Shown here piece by piece: positions 49,257 to 58,258 of a stretch of 64,000 nucleotides of DNA (position 1 is the stretch's first letter; each line of letters starts with the position of its first letter). The notes beneath the pieces are model-generated. The model ran no database searches, was not told the DNA's origin, and was given only the letters and a program-made list of their open reading frames with translations. The position numbers and the translations under genes are program-made. The stretch comes from an uncultured beta proteobacterium (GTDB lineage: Bacteria > Pseudomonadota > Gammaproteobacteria > Burkholderiales > Burkholderiaceae_E): contig CAIZNI010000003.1 of the NCBI GenBank assembly GCA_903934295.1, positions 18,467 through 82,466 on the forward strand, in the 5' to 3' direction.

Positions 49257-50282
49257 CAGCCCGGCTGCGGCCAGCGCGAGCAGCGCGGCCAGGGCGGCGA
49301 ACAGGAAGCTGATCTCGGTGGTGGCGCTGTCCAGCGCCAGCCGCGAGCCCAGCCCCTGATAGACCTTGCGCAGGTCGGCGGCGGTGCCGGCATAGGCGTA
49401 GTCGCCGAGCGTGGTCTGGGCCATCGCCTTCAGCGCCTCTTCGTCCAGGCGCATGTACATCGACATCCCGCCGAAATCGACCTCGCCGCCAGCCACGGTG
49501 CCGATGCCCACGGTGTGCACCCGCACGCCGCGCTCGGCCGCCATCCGGGCGGCGATCGCCGGGTCGACGCCGCTGGTGCGCCGGCCGTCGCTCAGCAGGA
49601 TGATCGCGGCCGAGGTGTACGAGCCCGGCTCGACCGGGGTGAAGGCCTTGCGCGGCGCCGCCTTGCCGCGCTCCCCCGATTCCCGGGGGGCGCCGCGCGC
49701 ACCGGCGCCAAACAGCATCGACTCGATGTCGATCCCGTGATCCGGGAACAGGGTGGCCAGCGCCACCACCAGCGCGCTGCCGGTGGCGGTGCCGCGCTGC
49801 ATCTCGAGGCGCTCGATCGCGGCCAGCACCTCCTCGCGGTTCAGGGTCGGTTTCTGGACCAGGGTGGCATTGCCGGCGAAGGCGACGATGCCGGTGCGGA
49901 TGCCGCGCGGCAACTCTTCGACGAAGGCGCGCGCCGCGGCCTTGGCGGCGGTCATCCGGTTGGGCTCGACGTCGCGGGCGCGCATGCTCAGCGACACGTC
50001 GATCGCCAGCAGGATCGTCTGCTGCTGCGATGGGAGAACGATCGTCGCCCGCGGCCGGGCCGTGCCGATGATGGTCAGGGTGACGGCGCCCAGCAGCAGC
50101 GCGGCCGGCAGGTGACGGCGCAGGCGCGGCCAGGCGGGCGCGGTGCCGGGACCACCGTCGCGGCGCAGTCCGGCGTGTCGAGCTGACAGCGCTGCGCGCA
50201 TGTGCATCAGCCGCAGCCACGCCACCCCCAGCAGCGGAACCAGCGTGAGCAGCCACAGCAGTCGGGGCCATTCGAAGGTCAT
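49227..50282 (-). CDS. BatA/BatB-like von Willebrand factor A membrane protein
   Basis: A 351-residue inner-membrane protein. Two N-terminal helices (WPRLLWLLTLVPLLGVAWL; LPAALLLGAVTLTIIGTA) precede a periplasmic-or-cytoplasmic vWA domain with the metal site DVSLSM (DxSxS) near residue 95 and LLSDGRRTSG near 230, and a last helix near residue 330 (FLFAALAALLALAAAGLSLWW). This is the BatA/BatB layout; usual partners (a MoxR ATPase and a DUF58 protein) are not next to it. I take the internal ATG at 50280-50282 (MTFEWPRLLWLL) over one four codons upstream. Confidence 0.85.
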   Translation of the reverse strand: MTFEWPRLLWLLTLVPLLGVAWLRLMHMRAALSARHAGLRRDGGPGTAPAWPRLRRHLPAALLLGAVTLTIIGTARPRATIVLPSQQQTILLAIDVSLSMRARDVEPNRMTAAKAAARAFVEELPRGIRTGIVAFAGNATLVQKPTLNREEVLAAIERLEMQRGTATGSALVVALATLFPDHGIDIESMLFGAGARGAPRESGERGKAAPRKAFTPVEPGSYTSAAIILLSDGRRTSGVDPAIAARMAAERGVRVHTVGIGTVAGGEVDFGGMSMYMRLDEEALKAMAQTTLGDYAYAGTAADLRKVYQGLGSRLALDSATTEISFLFAALAALLALAAAGLSLWWRHRIL

Positions 50283-50407
50283 GTCGGTGGGCATCCGGCG
50301 GGTGGGGACCAGGAAGTGACTTTAGCACCCGGTCCTGCCGCAGGGCGGTGTCCCACTGCGGTTATGCTTGCGTCAACCCGCGATCACCGTCGCCCACCAG
50401 GATTCCA

Positions 50408-51241
50408 ATGACCGACGCCGCTGCGCCCGATTGGGAAATCTACGCCATCCGCTATGCCAGCCTGGCGCGCCAGCGCAGCCAGAACTTCATCGTTCGCGAC
50501 GAGCACGACGGCCCGATGCCGATGGATTTCTTCGTGTGGCTGCTGCGCGCCCCGGGCCGGGTGATCCTGGTCGACACCGGTTTCGGCGAGGAGGCGGCGC
50601 GCCGGCGCGATCGCCGCCTGCGGCGCTGTCCGATCGCGGCCCTGTCGGTGCTGGGTGTGGCGCCCGAAGACGTGACCGATGTCGTCATTACCCATCTTCA
50701 CTACGATCACGCCGGCAATCTGGGCAAGCTGCCCCGGGCGCGGTTTCACATCCAGGACAAGGAGGTCGGGTTCGCCACCGGCCGCTGCATGTGCCACGCC
50801 ACGATGCGCCATGCCTACGAGGTTCAGGATGTCACCGACCTGGTCCGCCACGTTTATGCCGACCGGGTGGTGTTCCACGATGGCGATGCCGGCATCGCGC
50901 CCGGCGTGAATCTGATGCTGATCGGGGGCCACACCCAGGGCTTGCAGTCGGTGCGGGTGAAGACCGCCCGCGGCCAGGTGGTGCTGGCCTCCGATGCCAG
51001 CCATTACTACGAGAACATGGAAGCGTTTCGACCGTTTCCGATCGTCTACAACGTGGCCGACATGCTCGACGGCCACCGCCGCGTGCGGCGCGAAGCCGAC
51101 TCGGCTGACCATGTGATCCCCGGACACGACCCGCTGGTGCTCCAGCGCTATCCGCTGGTGGCCGGCGACGAGCACGGCATCGCCTGCCTGCATCTGCCCC
51201 CGCTGGCCGTGCCTGTCCTGTGCGACAGTACGGCAACTTGA
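50408..51241 (+). CDS. Metallo-beta-lactamase-fold hydrolase (AHL-lactonase-like)
   Basis: A 277-residue zinc hydrolase. HxHxDH appears as THLHYDHAGNLG near residue 98, then His in LIGGHTQG near 178, Asp in ASDASHYYEN near 198 and His in VIPGHDPLV near 238; all metal ligands are present. The layout matches quorum-quenching N-acyl-homoserine-lactone lactonases and related esterases, but the substrate is not proven. Start MTDAAAPDWEIYAIRYA at 50408. First gene of a plus-strand catabolic run; a similar hydrolase could open a lactone or ester there. Confidence 0.82.
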   Translation: MTDAAAPDWEIYAIRYASLARQRSQNFIVRDEHDGPMPMDFFVWLLRAPGRVILVDTGFGEEAARRRDRRLRRCPIAALSVLGVAPEDVTDVVITHLHYDHAGNLGKLPRARFHIQDKEVGFATGRCMCHATMRHAYEVQDVTDLVRHVYADRVVFHDGDAGIAPGVNLMLIGGHTQGLQSVRVKTARGQVVLASDASHYYENMEAFRPFPIVYNVADMLDGHRRVRREADSADHVIPGHDPLVLQRYPLVAGDEHGIACLHLPPLAVPVLCDSTAT

Positions 51242-51263
51242 ACGCCCAACCAGGAGCCCGCCC

Positions 51264-52235
51264 ATGAAGGCCATCGTCCTCGGATCCGACGGACCGACAT
51301 TCACCGATGCACCGGTGCCCGTCCCGAAGCCCAATGAAGTGCTGGTGCGGGTGCGCGCCTGCGCGCTCAATCGCGCCGATCTCGGGGTGGCTGCCGGCCA
51401 CCGCCACGGGTCGGTCGGTGGCGCCGGCACGGTGGTGGGCATGGAGTTCGCCGGCGAGGTGGTCCAGACCGGTGCCGAGGTGCCCGGTCTGCGCGTGGGT
51501 GACCGGGTCATGTGCTCGGGCGCCGGCGGCTTCGCCGAATACGCGGTGGCCGATCGCGGCCGGGTGATGCCGATCCCGTCGGCGCAGATGTCGTTCGAGC
51601 AGGCGGCCACGCTGCCGGTCGCGCTGCAGACCATGCACGATGCGCTGGTGACCCACGGTCAGCTGGCGGCGGGCGGGTCGGTGATGATCCAGGGCGCCAG
51701 CTCGGGCGTGGGCCTGCTGGCGATGCAGATTGCCCGGCTGCGCGGCGCCGCGCTGGTGGTCGGGTCCTCGACCGATCCGGTGCGCCGCGCGCGGCTGGCC
51801 GAATTCGGTGCCCATCTGGCCGTCGACTCGCGCGATCCCGCCTGGGTCGACCAGGTCCTGCAGGCCACCGGCGGCCAGGGTGTCGACCTGATCGTCGACC
51901 AGGTCTCCAACGGCGTGGCCAACCAGAACATGAAGGCGACCCGCATCCTGGGGCGCATCGTCAATGTCGGCCGGCTGGGTGGCATGAAGGGCGAATTCGA
52001 CTTCGATCTCCATGCGCTGCGCCGGATCAGCTACATCGGCGTCACCTTCCGCACCCGCTCCCTGGACGAGGTTCGCGAGATCAATTCGCGGATGCTCGCC
52101 GACCTGGGCCCGGCGCTGGCGGCCGGGCAGCTCGCGCTGCCGATCGACCGGGTTTTCGGGCTCGACGAGGCGGTCGCCGCGCTCGCGCACATGAAGGCGA
52201 ACCTGCATTTCGGCAAGATCGTCCTTCGCACCTGA
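51264..52235 (+). CDS. NAD(P)H:quinone oxidoreductase-like (zeta-crystallin/MDR) enzyme
   Basis: A 323-residue medium-chain dehydrogenase/reductase. It has ALNRADLGVAAG near residue 35, GMEFAGEVVQTG near 60, and the nucleotide-binding loop IQGASSGVGLLAMQIARL near 140. Catalytic-zinc cysteines are absent, so it belongs with the zinc-free quinone reductases or enoyl reductases that use NADPH. Substrate unknown. It lies 22 bp after the metallo-hydrolase gene and 47 bp before the epoxide-hydrolase-like gene. Confidence 0.88.
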   Translation: MKAIVLGSDGPTFTDAPVPVPKPNEVLVRVRACALNRADLGVAAGHRHGSVGGAGTVVGMEFAGEVVQTGAEVPGLRVGDRVMCSGAGGFAEYAVADRGRVMPIPSAQMSFEQAATLPVALQTMHDALVTHGQLAAGGSVMIQGASSGVGLLAMQIARLRGAALVVGSSTDPVRRARLAEFGAHLAVDSRDPAWVDQVLQATGGQGVDLIVDQVSNGVANQNMKATRILGRIVNVGRLGGMKGEFDFDLHALRRISYIGVTFRTRSLDEVREINSRMLADLGPALAAGQLALPIDRVFGLDEAVAALAHMKANLHFGKIVLRT

Positions 52236-52282
52236 ACCCACGCGGCGCGCCGGGTTCGCCCGGCCCCGCCGCAGGAGCCGCC

Positions 52283-53260
52283 ATGACCGACTCGCCGATC
52301 CCCGGCATCGTCCTGAAGACGGTGACCGCCAACGGAATCACCCAGCGCTATGCCGAGTGCGGCGTGGGGCCCCTGGTGCTGTTCTGCCATGGCTGGCCCG
52401 AGAGCTGGTATTCCTGGCGGCACCAGATGCTCGCGCTGGCCGACGCCGGCTATCGCTGCGTCGCCCCCGACATGCGCGGCTACGGCGGCACCGATGCACC
52501 CGCCGACATCGAGCAGTTCACCCTGCTCGATCTGGTGGGCGACATGGTCGCGCTGGTGCGCGAACTCGGCGCCGAGCAGGCGGTGGTGGTCGGCCACGAC
52601 TGGGGTGCCCCGGTCGCCTGGCACTGTGCGCTGCTGCGTCCCGACCTGTTTCGCGCGGTGGCCGGCATGAGCGTGCCGTGGGCGCCGCGCGGGGGCATCG
52701 ACCTGCTGTCGGCGTTGCGCAAGCAGGGCATCACCCGCTTCTACATGCAGTACTTCCAGGAACCCGGCGTGGCCGAGGCCGAGTTCGAGCGCGATGTGCG
52801 CCAGTCGCTGCGCCGCATCTACTACACCGCCGGCGGCGAGATGGACCAGAAGGGCAAGGGCTTCTCGGTGCTGCCCGAGAGCGGCGGCTTCTTTGCCAAC
52901 ACCGTCGACCCGGATGTCTTGCCGCCCTGGCTCACTGAGGCCGATCTGGACTGGTTTGCCGGAGAGTTCGGCCGGGCGGGGTTTCGGGGCGGGCTGAACT
53001 GGTATCGCAACCTCACCCGCAACTGGCGGCTGCTGGCACCCTGGCACGGCCGGCCCATCGCGCAGCCGTCGCTGTTCATCGCCGGTGCGCGCGACGGGGT
53101 GCTGCGATTCCCGGCGTCGATGCAGCAGATCGAGGCGTTCCCCCGGACCCTGACCGGCATCCGCGGCTGCCACATTCTCGAGGGCGCCGGCCACTGGGTC
53201 CAGCAGGAGCGTCCGGCCGAGGTGAACCGCCTGCTGCTCGCGTTCCTGGCGGGACTCTAG
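52283..53260 (+). CDS. Alpha/beta hydrolase, epoxide-hydrolase type
   Basis: A 325-residue hydrolase. Oxyanion-hole motif CHGWPESWYSWRHQM near residue 36, nucleophilic Asp in VVGHDWGAPVAWH near 107, cap-domain Tyr in FYMQYFQEPG near 155, acid residue region GARDGVLRF near 272, and catalytic His in EGAGHWVQQERP near 302. This Asp-His arrangement with HGWPES is typical of soluble epoxide hydrolases and some haloalkane dehalogenase relatives. The start at 52283 follows AGGAG by six bases. Confidence 0.88.
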   Translation: MTDSPIPGIVLKTVTANGITQRYAECGVGPLVLFCHGWPESWYSWRHQMLALADAGYRCVAPDMRGYGGTDAPADIEQFTLLDLVGDMVALVRELGAEQAVVVGHDWGAPVAWHCALLRPDLFRAVAGMSVPWAPRGGIDLLSALRKQGITRFYMQYFQEPGVAEAEFERDVRQSLRRIYYTAGGEMDQKGKGFSVLPESGGFFANTVDPDVLPPWLTEADLDWFAGEFGRAGFRGGLNWYRNLTRNWRLLAPWHGRPIAQPSLFIAGARDGVLRFPASMQQIEAFPRTLTGIRGCHILEGAGHWVQQERPAEVNRLLLAFLAGL

Positions 53261-53333
53261 CCGGCCGGCGGTGCACTGACACCGGCAGCGGGTGCCGGGG
53301 CATGGCGCTGCGCGCCGACTGCCCGCGACGAGA

Positions 53334-53948
53334 TCACCCGCCCGACAGGCTGCTGCCGTCCTCGGCCAGCTTGCCGTCCAGGTGGGTGGCGCAGTTCAGC
53401 AGCGTGATCTCGTGCGGCGCCCGGTCCGAGAAGACCGTCACCGAGGTGTTGGCGACCCGCTCGGGAACCTCGATGCCCTCGGGCAGCCGGGCGTGGTGCG
53501 CCATGATCGCCTTGATCACCAGCCCGTGGCTCACGATCGCCAGCGGGCCCTTCAGGCTGTCGCGAAGCCGGATCGCCTGATCGAAGGCCTTGGCCACCCG
53601 GGCCAGGAAGTCGGGAATGGATTCACCGCCCGGGGGCGCATCCTGCATCTCGAAGGGGTTGAATCCCAGGTTGTCGTAGGACTTGCCGCGCAGGTCCCCG
53701 AAGTTGCGCTCGTGCAGCAGCGCGGTCGGCTGGATCGTCAGACCCCGGGCCTCGGCGATCGGGCGGGCGGTGTCGTAGGCGCGGCGCAGGTCGCTGCTCA
53801 GGATGCCGGCCAGCGGCACCGATCGCAGCCGCTCGGCCACCGCGAGCGCCTGCGCGCTGCCGCGTTCGCTCAGGGGCGTGTCGGGCGGTTGCATGACCCG
53901 TGCCGCGTTCAGAGGAGTCTCGCCGTGGCGCACCAGATAGATCGTCAT
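53334..53948 (-). CDS. Histidine phosphatase family (phosphoglycerate-mutase-like) protein
   Basis: A 204-residue phosphatase or mutase-like enzyme. The catalytic motif YLVRHGETPLN is at residue 4 with the active-site His, SSDLRRAYDTARP near 51 has the second Arg, HERNFGDLRGKSY near 78, and the second His is in IVSHGLVIKAI near 140. Length and motifs fit broad-specificity phosphatases such as CobC/PhoE types. It is on the minus strand inside an otherwise plus-strand catabolic run. Divergent from the crotonase gene. Confidence 0.88.
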   Translation of the reverse strand: MTIYLVRHGETPLNAARVMQPPDTPLSERGSAQALAVAERLRSVPLAGILSSDLRRAYDTARPIAEARGLTIQPTALLHERNFGDLRGKSYDNLGFNPFEMQDAPPGGESIPDFLARVAKAFDQAIRLRDSLKGPLAIVSHGLVIKAIMAHHARLPEGIEVPERVANTSVTVFSDRAPHEITLLNCATHLDGKLAEDGSSLSGG

Positions 53949-54152
53949 GGTTCCTGCCCTGCCGGGTTGGTCGGCCGCCCCCGGCCGTTGCGCGCATCTT
54001 GGACCGGCCGGCGGAGCGCCGCAACCATTGTCGGCACGGGGCCCTCCCGAAACCCCGGATTCCGACAGCCGGCGGGCCGGTTCGCGGACCGGTCCCGCCC
54101 GATCGCTGTGCTATCTTCAACTGCAACTTCGGGATCAGGAACGAGACACGGC

Positions 54153-54929
54153 ATGACGGCAGACGACCCGGTCGGGGTGACCCGCGAGGGTGCGGTAGCG
54201 GTGGTCGAAATGCGTCGGCCGCCCCACAATTTCTTCGATCTCGATCTGATCCGCGCCTTGGCCGATGCCATGGAAACGCTGGACCGCGATCCGGGCTGTC
54301 GCGCCATCGTGCTCGCTGCGCAGGGCACCGCATTTTGCGCCGGTGGCAACTTCAGCGAACGCGCCGACGGCGCGCTGCGAGATCCTGGCGCCGACGGCGG
54401 CCTCTATGCCGAGGCGGTCCGGCTGTTCCGGATCGGCAAACCGATCATCGGCGCGATTCATGGTGCGGCGATCGGCGGCGGCCTCGGCCTGGCGCTGGTG
54501 CCCGATTTCCGCGTCACCTGTCCCGAGGCCCGGTTCTCGGCCAACTTCACCCGGCTGGGCGTCCACCCCGGTTTCGGCCTGACCGTCACGCTGCCGCGCC
54601 TGATCGGCGCGCAGCAGGCGTCGCTGCTGTTTCTGACCGGCCGGCGCATCGGCGGCGCGCAGGCGGTGGCCATCGGCCTGGCCGACGAACTGGTCGAGCA
54701 GGCGCAGGTGCGCAGCGCCGCCTGCGCGCTGGCCGCCGAGGTGGCGGTGTCGGCGCCGCTGGCGGTCGTCTCCACCCGCAAGACCCTGCGCGCGGGGCTG
54801 GTCGAACAGATCCAGGCCGCCACTCGCCATGAAGCCGCCGAGCAGCGCTGGCTGTTTGCCAGCGCCGACTTCGCCGAAGGCGTCGCCGCCATGACCGCGC
54901 GTCGCGTGCCGGTCTTCCAGTCCCGCTGA
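54153..54929 (+). CDS. Crotonase (enoyl-CoA hydratase/isomerase) family protein
   Basis: A 258-residue crotonase-fold protein. The oxyanion-hole strand shows FCAGGNFSE near residue 65, and IHGAAIGGGLGLALVPDF near 105 is the second conserved block. The two catalytic glutamates of classical enoyl-CoA hydratase are not in their places (GGGLGLAL instead of GGGCEL; SANFTRLG instead of GQPEILLG), so hydration is unlikely and the reaction is unknown. The FTRLGVHPGFGLTVTLPRLIG block is shared with other uncharacterised crotonases. Start MTADDPVGV at 54153. Confidence 0.87.
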   Translation: MTADDPVGVTREGAVAVVEMRRPPHNFFDLDLIRALADAMETLDRDPGCRAIVLAAQGTAFCAGGNFSERADGALRDPGADGGLYAEAVRLFRIGKPIIGAIHGAAIGGGLGLALVPDFRVTCPEARFSANFTRLGVHPGFGLTVTLPRLIGAQQASLLFLTGRRIGGAQAVAIGLADELVEQAQVRSAACALAAEVAVSAPLAVVSTRKTLRAGLVEQIQAATRHEAAEQRWLFASADFAEGVAAMTARRVPVFQSR

Positions 54930-54961
54930 GCCGGCGTGCGCAGCTTCTTTCCGGATACCCG

Positions 54962-56200
54962 ATGACCCGTCCCGTCCCGTCCGTCGAACCCGCCACCGGC
55001 CCGCTGGCCGGCGTGCGGATTCTCGATCTCACCTCGGTGGTGCTCGGCCCGCTGGCCACCCAGATCCTGGGCGACTACGGCGCCGAGATCATCAAGGTGG
55101 AGGCGCTCGAGGGCGACCTCATGCGCGCCAACGGCGTGACCCGCGAGAAGGGCATGAGCTCGATCTTCCTCGCGCTGAACCGCAACAAGCGCTCGCTCTC
55201 GATCGACCTGAAGTCGGCCGCCGGTCGTGCGGTGCTCGAGCGGCTCATCCCGACCGTCGATGTGCTGGTGCACAACATCCGGGTGGCCGCCATCGAGCGG
55301 CTGGGGTTCGGCTACGCGCGCGTCGCCGAACTGAACCCGAAGATCGTCTACTGCGCGGCCACCGGCTTCGGCCAGGACGGCCCGGACCGCGACCGCCCGG
55401 CCTTTGACGACATCATCCAGGCGGCCTGCGGGCTGGTCGGGCTCAATGGAGTCCAGCAGTCGCTGCCCGACTATGTGCCCAGCCTGATCGCCGACAAGAC
55501 CACCGGCATGGCGGTCGTCAATGCGGTGCTCGCGGCGCTCTTTCACCGCGAACGCCACGGTCGCGGCCAGGCGGTCGAGGTGCCGATGCTCGAGACCATG
55601 ACCGCGTTCGTGCTGGCCGAGCACCTGGGCGGGCTGACCTTCGAGCCCTCCGACGTGCCGCCCGGCTACGCCCGCCTGCTCACCGGCGGACGCAAGCCCG
55701 CGCCCACCCGCGACGGCTTCATCGCGATGCTGCCCTACACCGGCGATCACTGGGAGGCGTTTTTCCGGCAGGCCGGCCGCGAGGACCTGATCGCGCGCTA
55801 CGAGCTGCACGATCGGCACCGGCGCAACCAGCATGTGCGCGAGCTCTACGCCGAACTGGCGCTGATCTCCCGCGAACGCACCACCGCCGAATGGATGGCG
55901 ATGTGCGATGAACTCGACGTGCCGGCCACGCCGATCTATCGGCTGGAGGACCTGCCCGAGCACCCGCACCTGAAGGCGGTCGATTTCCTGCAGCGCACCG
56001 AGATGCCTGGTCTGGGCACGGTGCGTTATGCGCGCCCGCCGACCCGCTTTCACGGCTCGCCGGCCCAGGTGCGCTGGCAGGCGCCGCGGCTGGGCGAGCA
56101 CACCGATCCGATCCTGGCCGAGGCCGGCTATTCGGGCGCCGAGATCCAGGCCATGGTCGACGCCGGCGTGGTCTTGCGCGCGCCGGCCGTTGCCCGCTGA
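54962..56200 (+). CDS. CoA-transferase, family III (CaiB/BaiF)
   Basis: A 412-residue class III CoA-transferase, which moves CoA between carboxylic acids. It opens LAGVRILDLTSVVLGPLATQILGDYGAEIIKVE (positions 55001-55099), the family start, then LNRNKRSLSIDLKS near residue 76. The catalytic Asp is in LIADKTTGMAVVNAVLAALF near 178, and EVPMLETM near 209 is typical. Substrate unknown, but with the neighbouring crotonase, dienoyl-CoA-reductase-like SDR and acyl-CoA dehydrogenase it probably activates an acid for stepwise breakdown. Confidence 0.92.
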   Translation: MTRPVPSVEPATGPLAGVRILDLTSVVLGPLATQILGDYGAEIIKVEALEGDLMRANGVTREKGMSSIFLALNRNKRSLSIDLKSAAGRAVLERLIPTVDVLVHNIRVAAIERLGFGYARVAELNPKIVYCAATGFGQDGPDRDRPAFDDIIQAACGLVGLNGVQQSLPDYVPSLIADKTTGMAVVNAVLAALFHRERHGRGQAVEVPMLETMTAFVLAEHLGGLTFEPSDVPPGYARLLTGGRKPAPTRDGFIAMLPYTGDHWEAFFRQAGREDLIARYELHDRHRRNQHVRELYAELALISRERTTAEWMAMCDELDVPATPIYRLEDLPEHPHLKAVDFLQRTEMPGLGTVRYARPPTRFHGSPAQVRWQAPRLGEHTDPILAEAGYSGAEIQAMVDAGVVLRAPAVAR

Positions 56201-56217
56201 CTCACCGGAAACCCACC

Positions 56218-57063
56218 ATGTACCGCACCGATCTTCTCGCTGGCAAACGCATCCTCGTCACCGGTGGCGGCACCGGGCTGGGCGCAGCGATGGCCCGCCG
56301 TTTCGCCGAACTCGGCGCCGCCGTCCACCTGGCCGGGCGCCGGCTGGAAGTGCTGCAGGAAACCGCCGCCTCGATCGGCGAGGCCACCGGCCGCACGCCC
56401 GAGTCTCATCGCTGCGATGTCCGCGATGCCGATGCGGTCGAGGGGCTGATGATGGACGTGGCCCGCAGCGGGCCGCTCGATGTGCTGGTCAACAACGCCG
56501 CGGCCACCTTCGTGGCGCGCACCGAAAAGCTGTCGGCCCGCGCGGTCGACGCCATTCTCGGGCCCACGCTGCATGGTGCGATCCATTGCACGCTGGCGGC
56601 CGGCCGGCGCTGGATCGACGAGGAGCGCCGCGGCGTGGTGCTGAGCATCCTGTCGACCTCCACCATCACCGGTCGCGCGTTTACCGTGCCGTCGGCCATC
56701 GCCAAATCGGGCGTGCTGGCGATGACCCGCAGCCTCGCGGTCGAATGGGGGCCGCGCGGCATCCGCACGGTGGCGATCGCGCCGGGCCCGTTCCCCACGC
56801 CCGGCGCGTGGGCGCGGCTGCGCCCGGGCCAGCGCGAGCGCGGCGAGGGCCCGCAGGCGCGCAACCCGCTGGGTCGGGTGGGCGAACACATCGAACTGGC
56901 CAACCTCGCCAGCTTTCTGGTCAGCGACGAGGCGGGCTACATCAATGGTGAAATGGTGACGATCGACGGGGGGGCGCATCTGCGCACCTCGGGCGCCGAG
57001 GACCTGCTCGGATGGACCGATCAGGACTGGCTGGCATTGAAGCGTGGAGACTCAAGCAAATGA
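56218..57063 (+). CDS. SDR-family protein, 2,4-dienoyl-CoA-reductase-like
   Basis: A 281-residue reductase. Nucleotide-binding motif VTGGGTGLGAAMARRF near residue 14, NNAAATF near 93. The YxxxK site reads VPSAIAKSGVLAMTRSLA: Ser replaces the usual Tyr while the Lys stays, and this VPSAxAKxGV form, together with LANLASFLVSD and GYINGEMVTIDGG, matches mitochondrial-type 2,4-dienoyl-CoA reductases. So it probably reduces a dienoyl-CoA with NADPH. Start 17 bp after the CoA-transferase; its stop overlaps the next start (ATGA). Confidence 0.87.
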   Translation: MYRTDLLAGKRILVTGGGTGLGAAMARRFAELGAAVHLAGRRLEVLQETAASIGEATGRTPESHRCDVRDADAVEGLMMDVARSGPLDVLVNNAAATFVARTEKLSARAVDAILGPTLHGAIHCTLAAGRRWIDEERRGVVLSILSTSTITGRAFTVPSAIAKSGVLAMTRSLAVEWGPRGIRTVAIAPGPFPTPGAWARLRPGQRERGEGPQARNPLGRVGEHIELANLASFLVSDEAGYINGEMVTIDGGAHLRTSGAEDLLGWTDQDWLALKRGDSSK

Positions 57064-58226
57064 ATTTCGAACTGCCGCACGAGCACCGGATGCTCGCCGA
57101 CCTGGTGACTCGTTTTGTCGACGAGGAACTGATTCCGCTGGAAAAGACGGTGCTCGAGCGCGAAGCCGCCGGGCAGGGTCATGAGCTGACCCATGAGGAG
57201 CACGCGCGGATCGATGTCCGTTCGCGCGAGCTTGGTCTGTGGGGGCTGGATGCGCCCGAGGAACTGGGCGGCTCGAACCTGCCGGTGATGCCGATGGTCG
57301 CGGTCAACGAGGCGATCGGACGCACCATCGTCCCGTATCACCTGCCGCCCGATTCGCCGAATCTGCGCATGCTGATGCTCACCGCGACGCCGGCCCAGAA
57401 GGCCCGCTACCTGGAACCCTATGTGCGTGGCGAGATGGTGTCGGCCATCGCGATCAGCGAGCCCGGCGCCGGTGGCGATCCGGCGGCGATGCGCTCGCGC
57501 GCCGAGCGCCAGGGCGACGAGTGGGTGCTCAACGGCCGCAAGATCTGGATCAGCCGGGCGGCCGATGCCAACTTCACCATCGTGATGGCGGCGACCAATC
57601 GCGAGAAGGGCGCGCGCGGCGGCATCTCCGCCTTCATCGTCGATCGTGGCACGCCGGGCTTCAATGTGCTGCGCAAGATCCCGATGCTGGGCGGCCACTA
57701 CACCTACGAGATCGCGCTCGAGGACTGCCGTGTGTCCGAAGGCTCGCTGCTGGGCGAGGAGGGCCGCGGGTTTGCGCCGATGCAGGAGCGCCTGTCGGTG
57801 CGCCGGGTCCAGATGGCCGCCTGGTGCATCGGGCGCGCCCAGCGCGCGCTCGACATGATGGTCGAGTACGCGCCGCAGCGCTCCACCTTCGGGGTGCCCC
57901 TGTCCGAGCGCCAGGCCATCCAGTGGTGGATCGCCGAAGCCGCCACCCGCATCCACGCCTGCCGCCTGATGACCTATGAGGCGGCCTGGCGGATCGACAA
58001 CCAGCGCGATGCGCGCACCCAGGTGTCGATGATCAAGGCCTACGCCACCGAGATGGCCTGGGAGGTGATCGATCGCGCGATGCAGACCTTCGGGGCGATG
58101 GGCATGACCAAGGAGATGCCGTTGCAGCAGATGGCCAACGATGTGCGCCTGATGCGGGTCTACGAAGGGCCCACCGAGGTGCACCACTGGGTGGTGGCTC
58201 GCAACACGCTGGCGGGCCGCGCCTGA
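57060..58226 (+). CDS. Acyl-CoA dehydrogenase
   Basis: A 388-residue FAD enzyme oxidising acyl-CoA to trans-2-enoyl-CoA. Motifs: AISEPGAGGDPAAM near residue 138, the FAD-contacting WVLNGRKIWISRAADA near 158, RSTFGVPLSERQAIQ near 278, QTFGAMGMTKEMPLQQM near 342, and the catalytic Glu in MRVYEGPTEVHHWVVARN near 368. The whole family scaffold is intact. The start ATG at 57060 overlaps the SDR stop; the longer frame to 57012 would lie inside the SDR gene. Last gene of the catabolic cluster. Confidence 0.93.
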   Translation: MNFELPHEHRMLADLVTRFVDEELIPLEKTVLEREAAGQGHELTHEEHARIDVRSRELGLWGLDAPEELGGSNLPVMPMVAVNEAIGRTIVPYHLPPDSPNLRMLMLTATPAQKARYLEPYVRGEMVSAIAISEPGAGGDPAAMRSRAERQGDEWVLNGRKIWISRAADANFTIVMAATNREKGARGGISAFIVDRGTPGFNVLRKIPMLGGHYTYEIALEDCRVSEGSLLGEEGRGFAPMQERLSVRRVQMAAWCIGRAQRALDMMVEYAPQRSTFGVPLSERQAIQWWIAEAATRIHACRLMTYEAAWRIDNQRDARTQVSMIKAYATEMAWEVIDRAMQTFGAMGMTKEMPLQQMANDVRLMRVYEGPTEVHHWVVARNTLAGRA

Positions 58227-58258
58227 GTGTGCGCGCGGCGCGTGGTTCGAACGTATGC

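Noticed and set aside
58243..58252. GGTTCGAAC, a T-loop-like string
   Set aside because: No acceptor, D or anticodon stems fit around it; not a tRNA.
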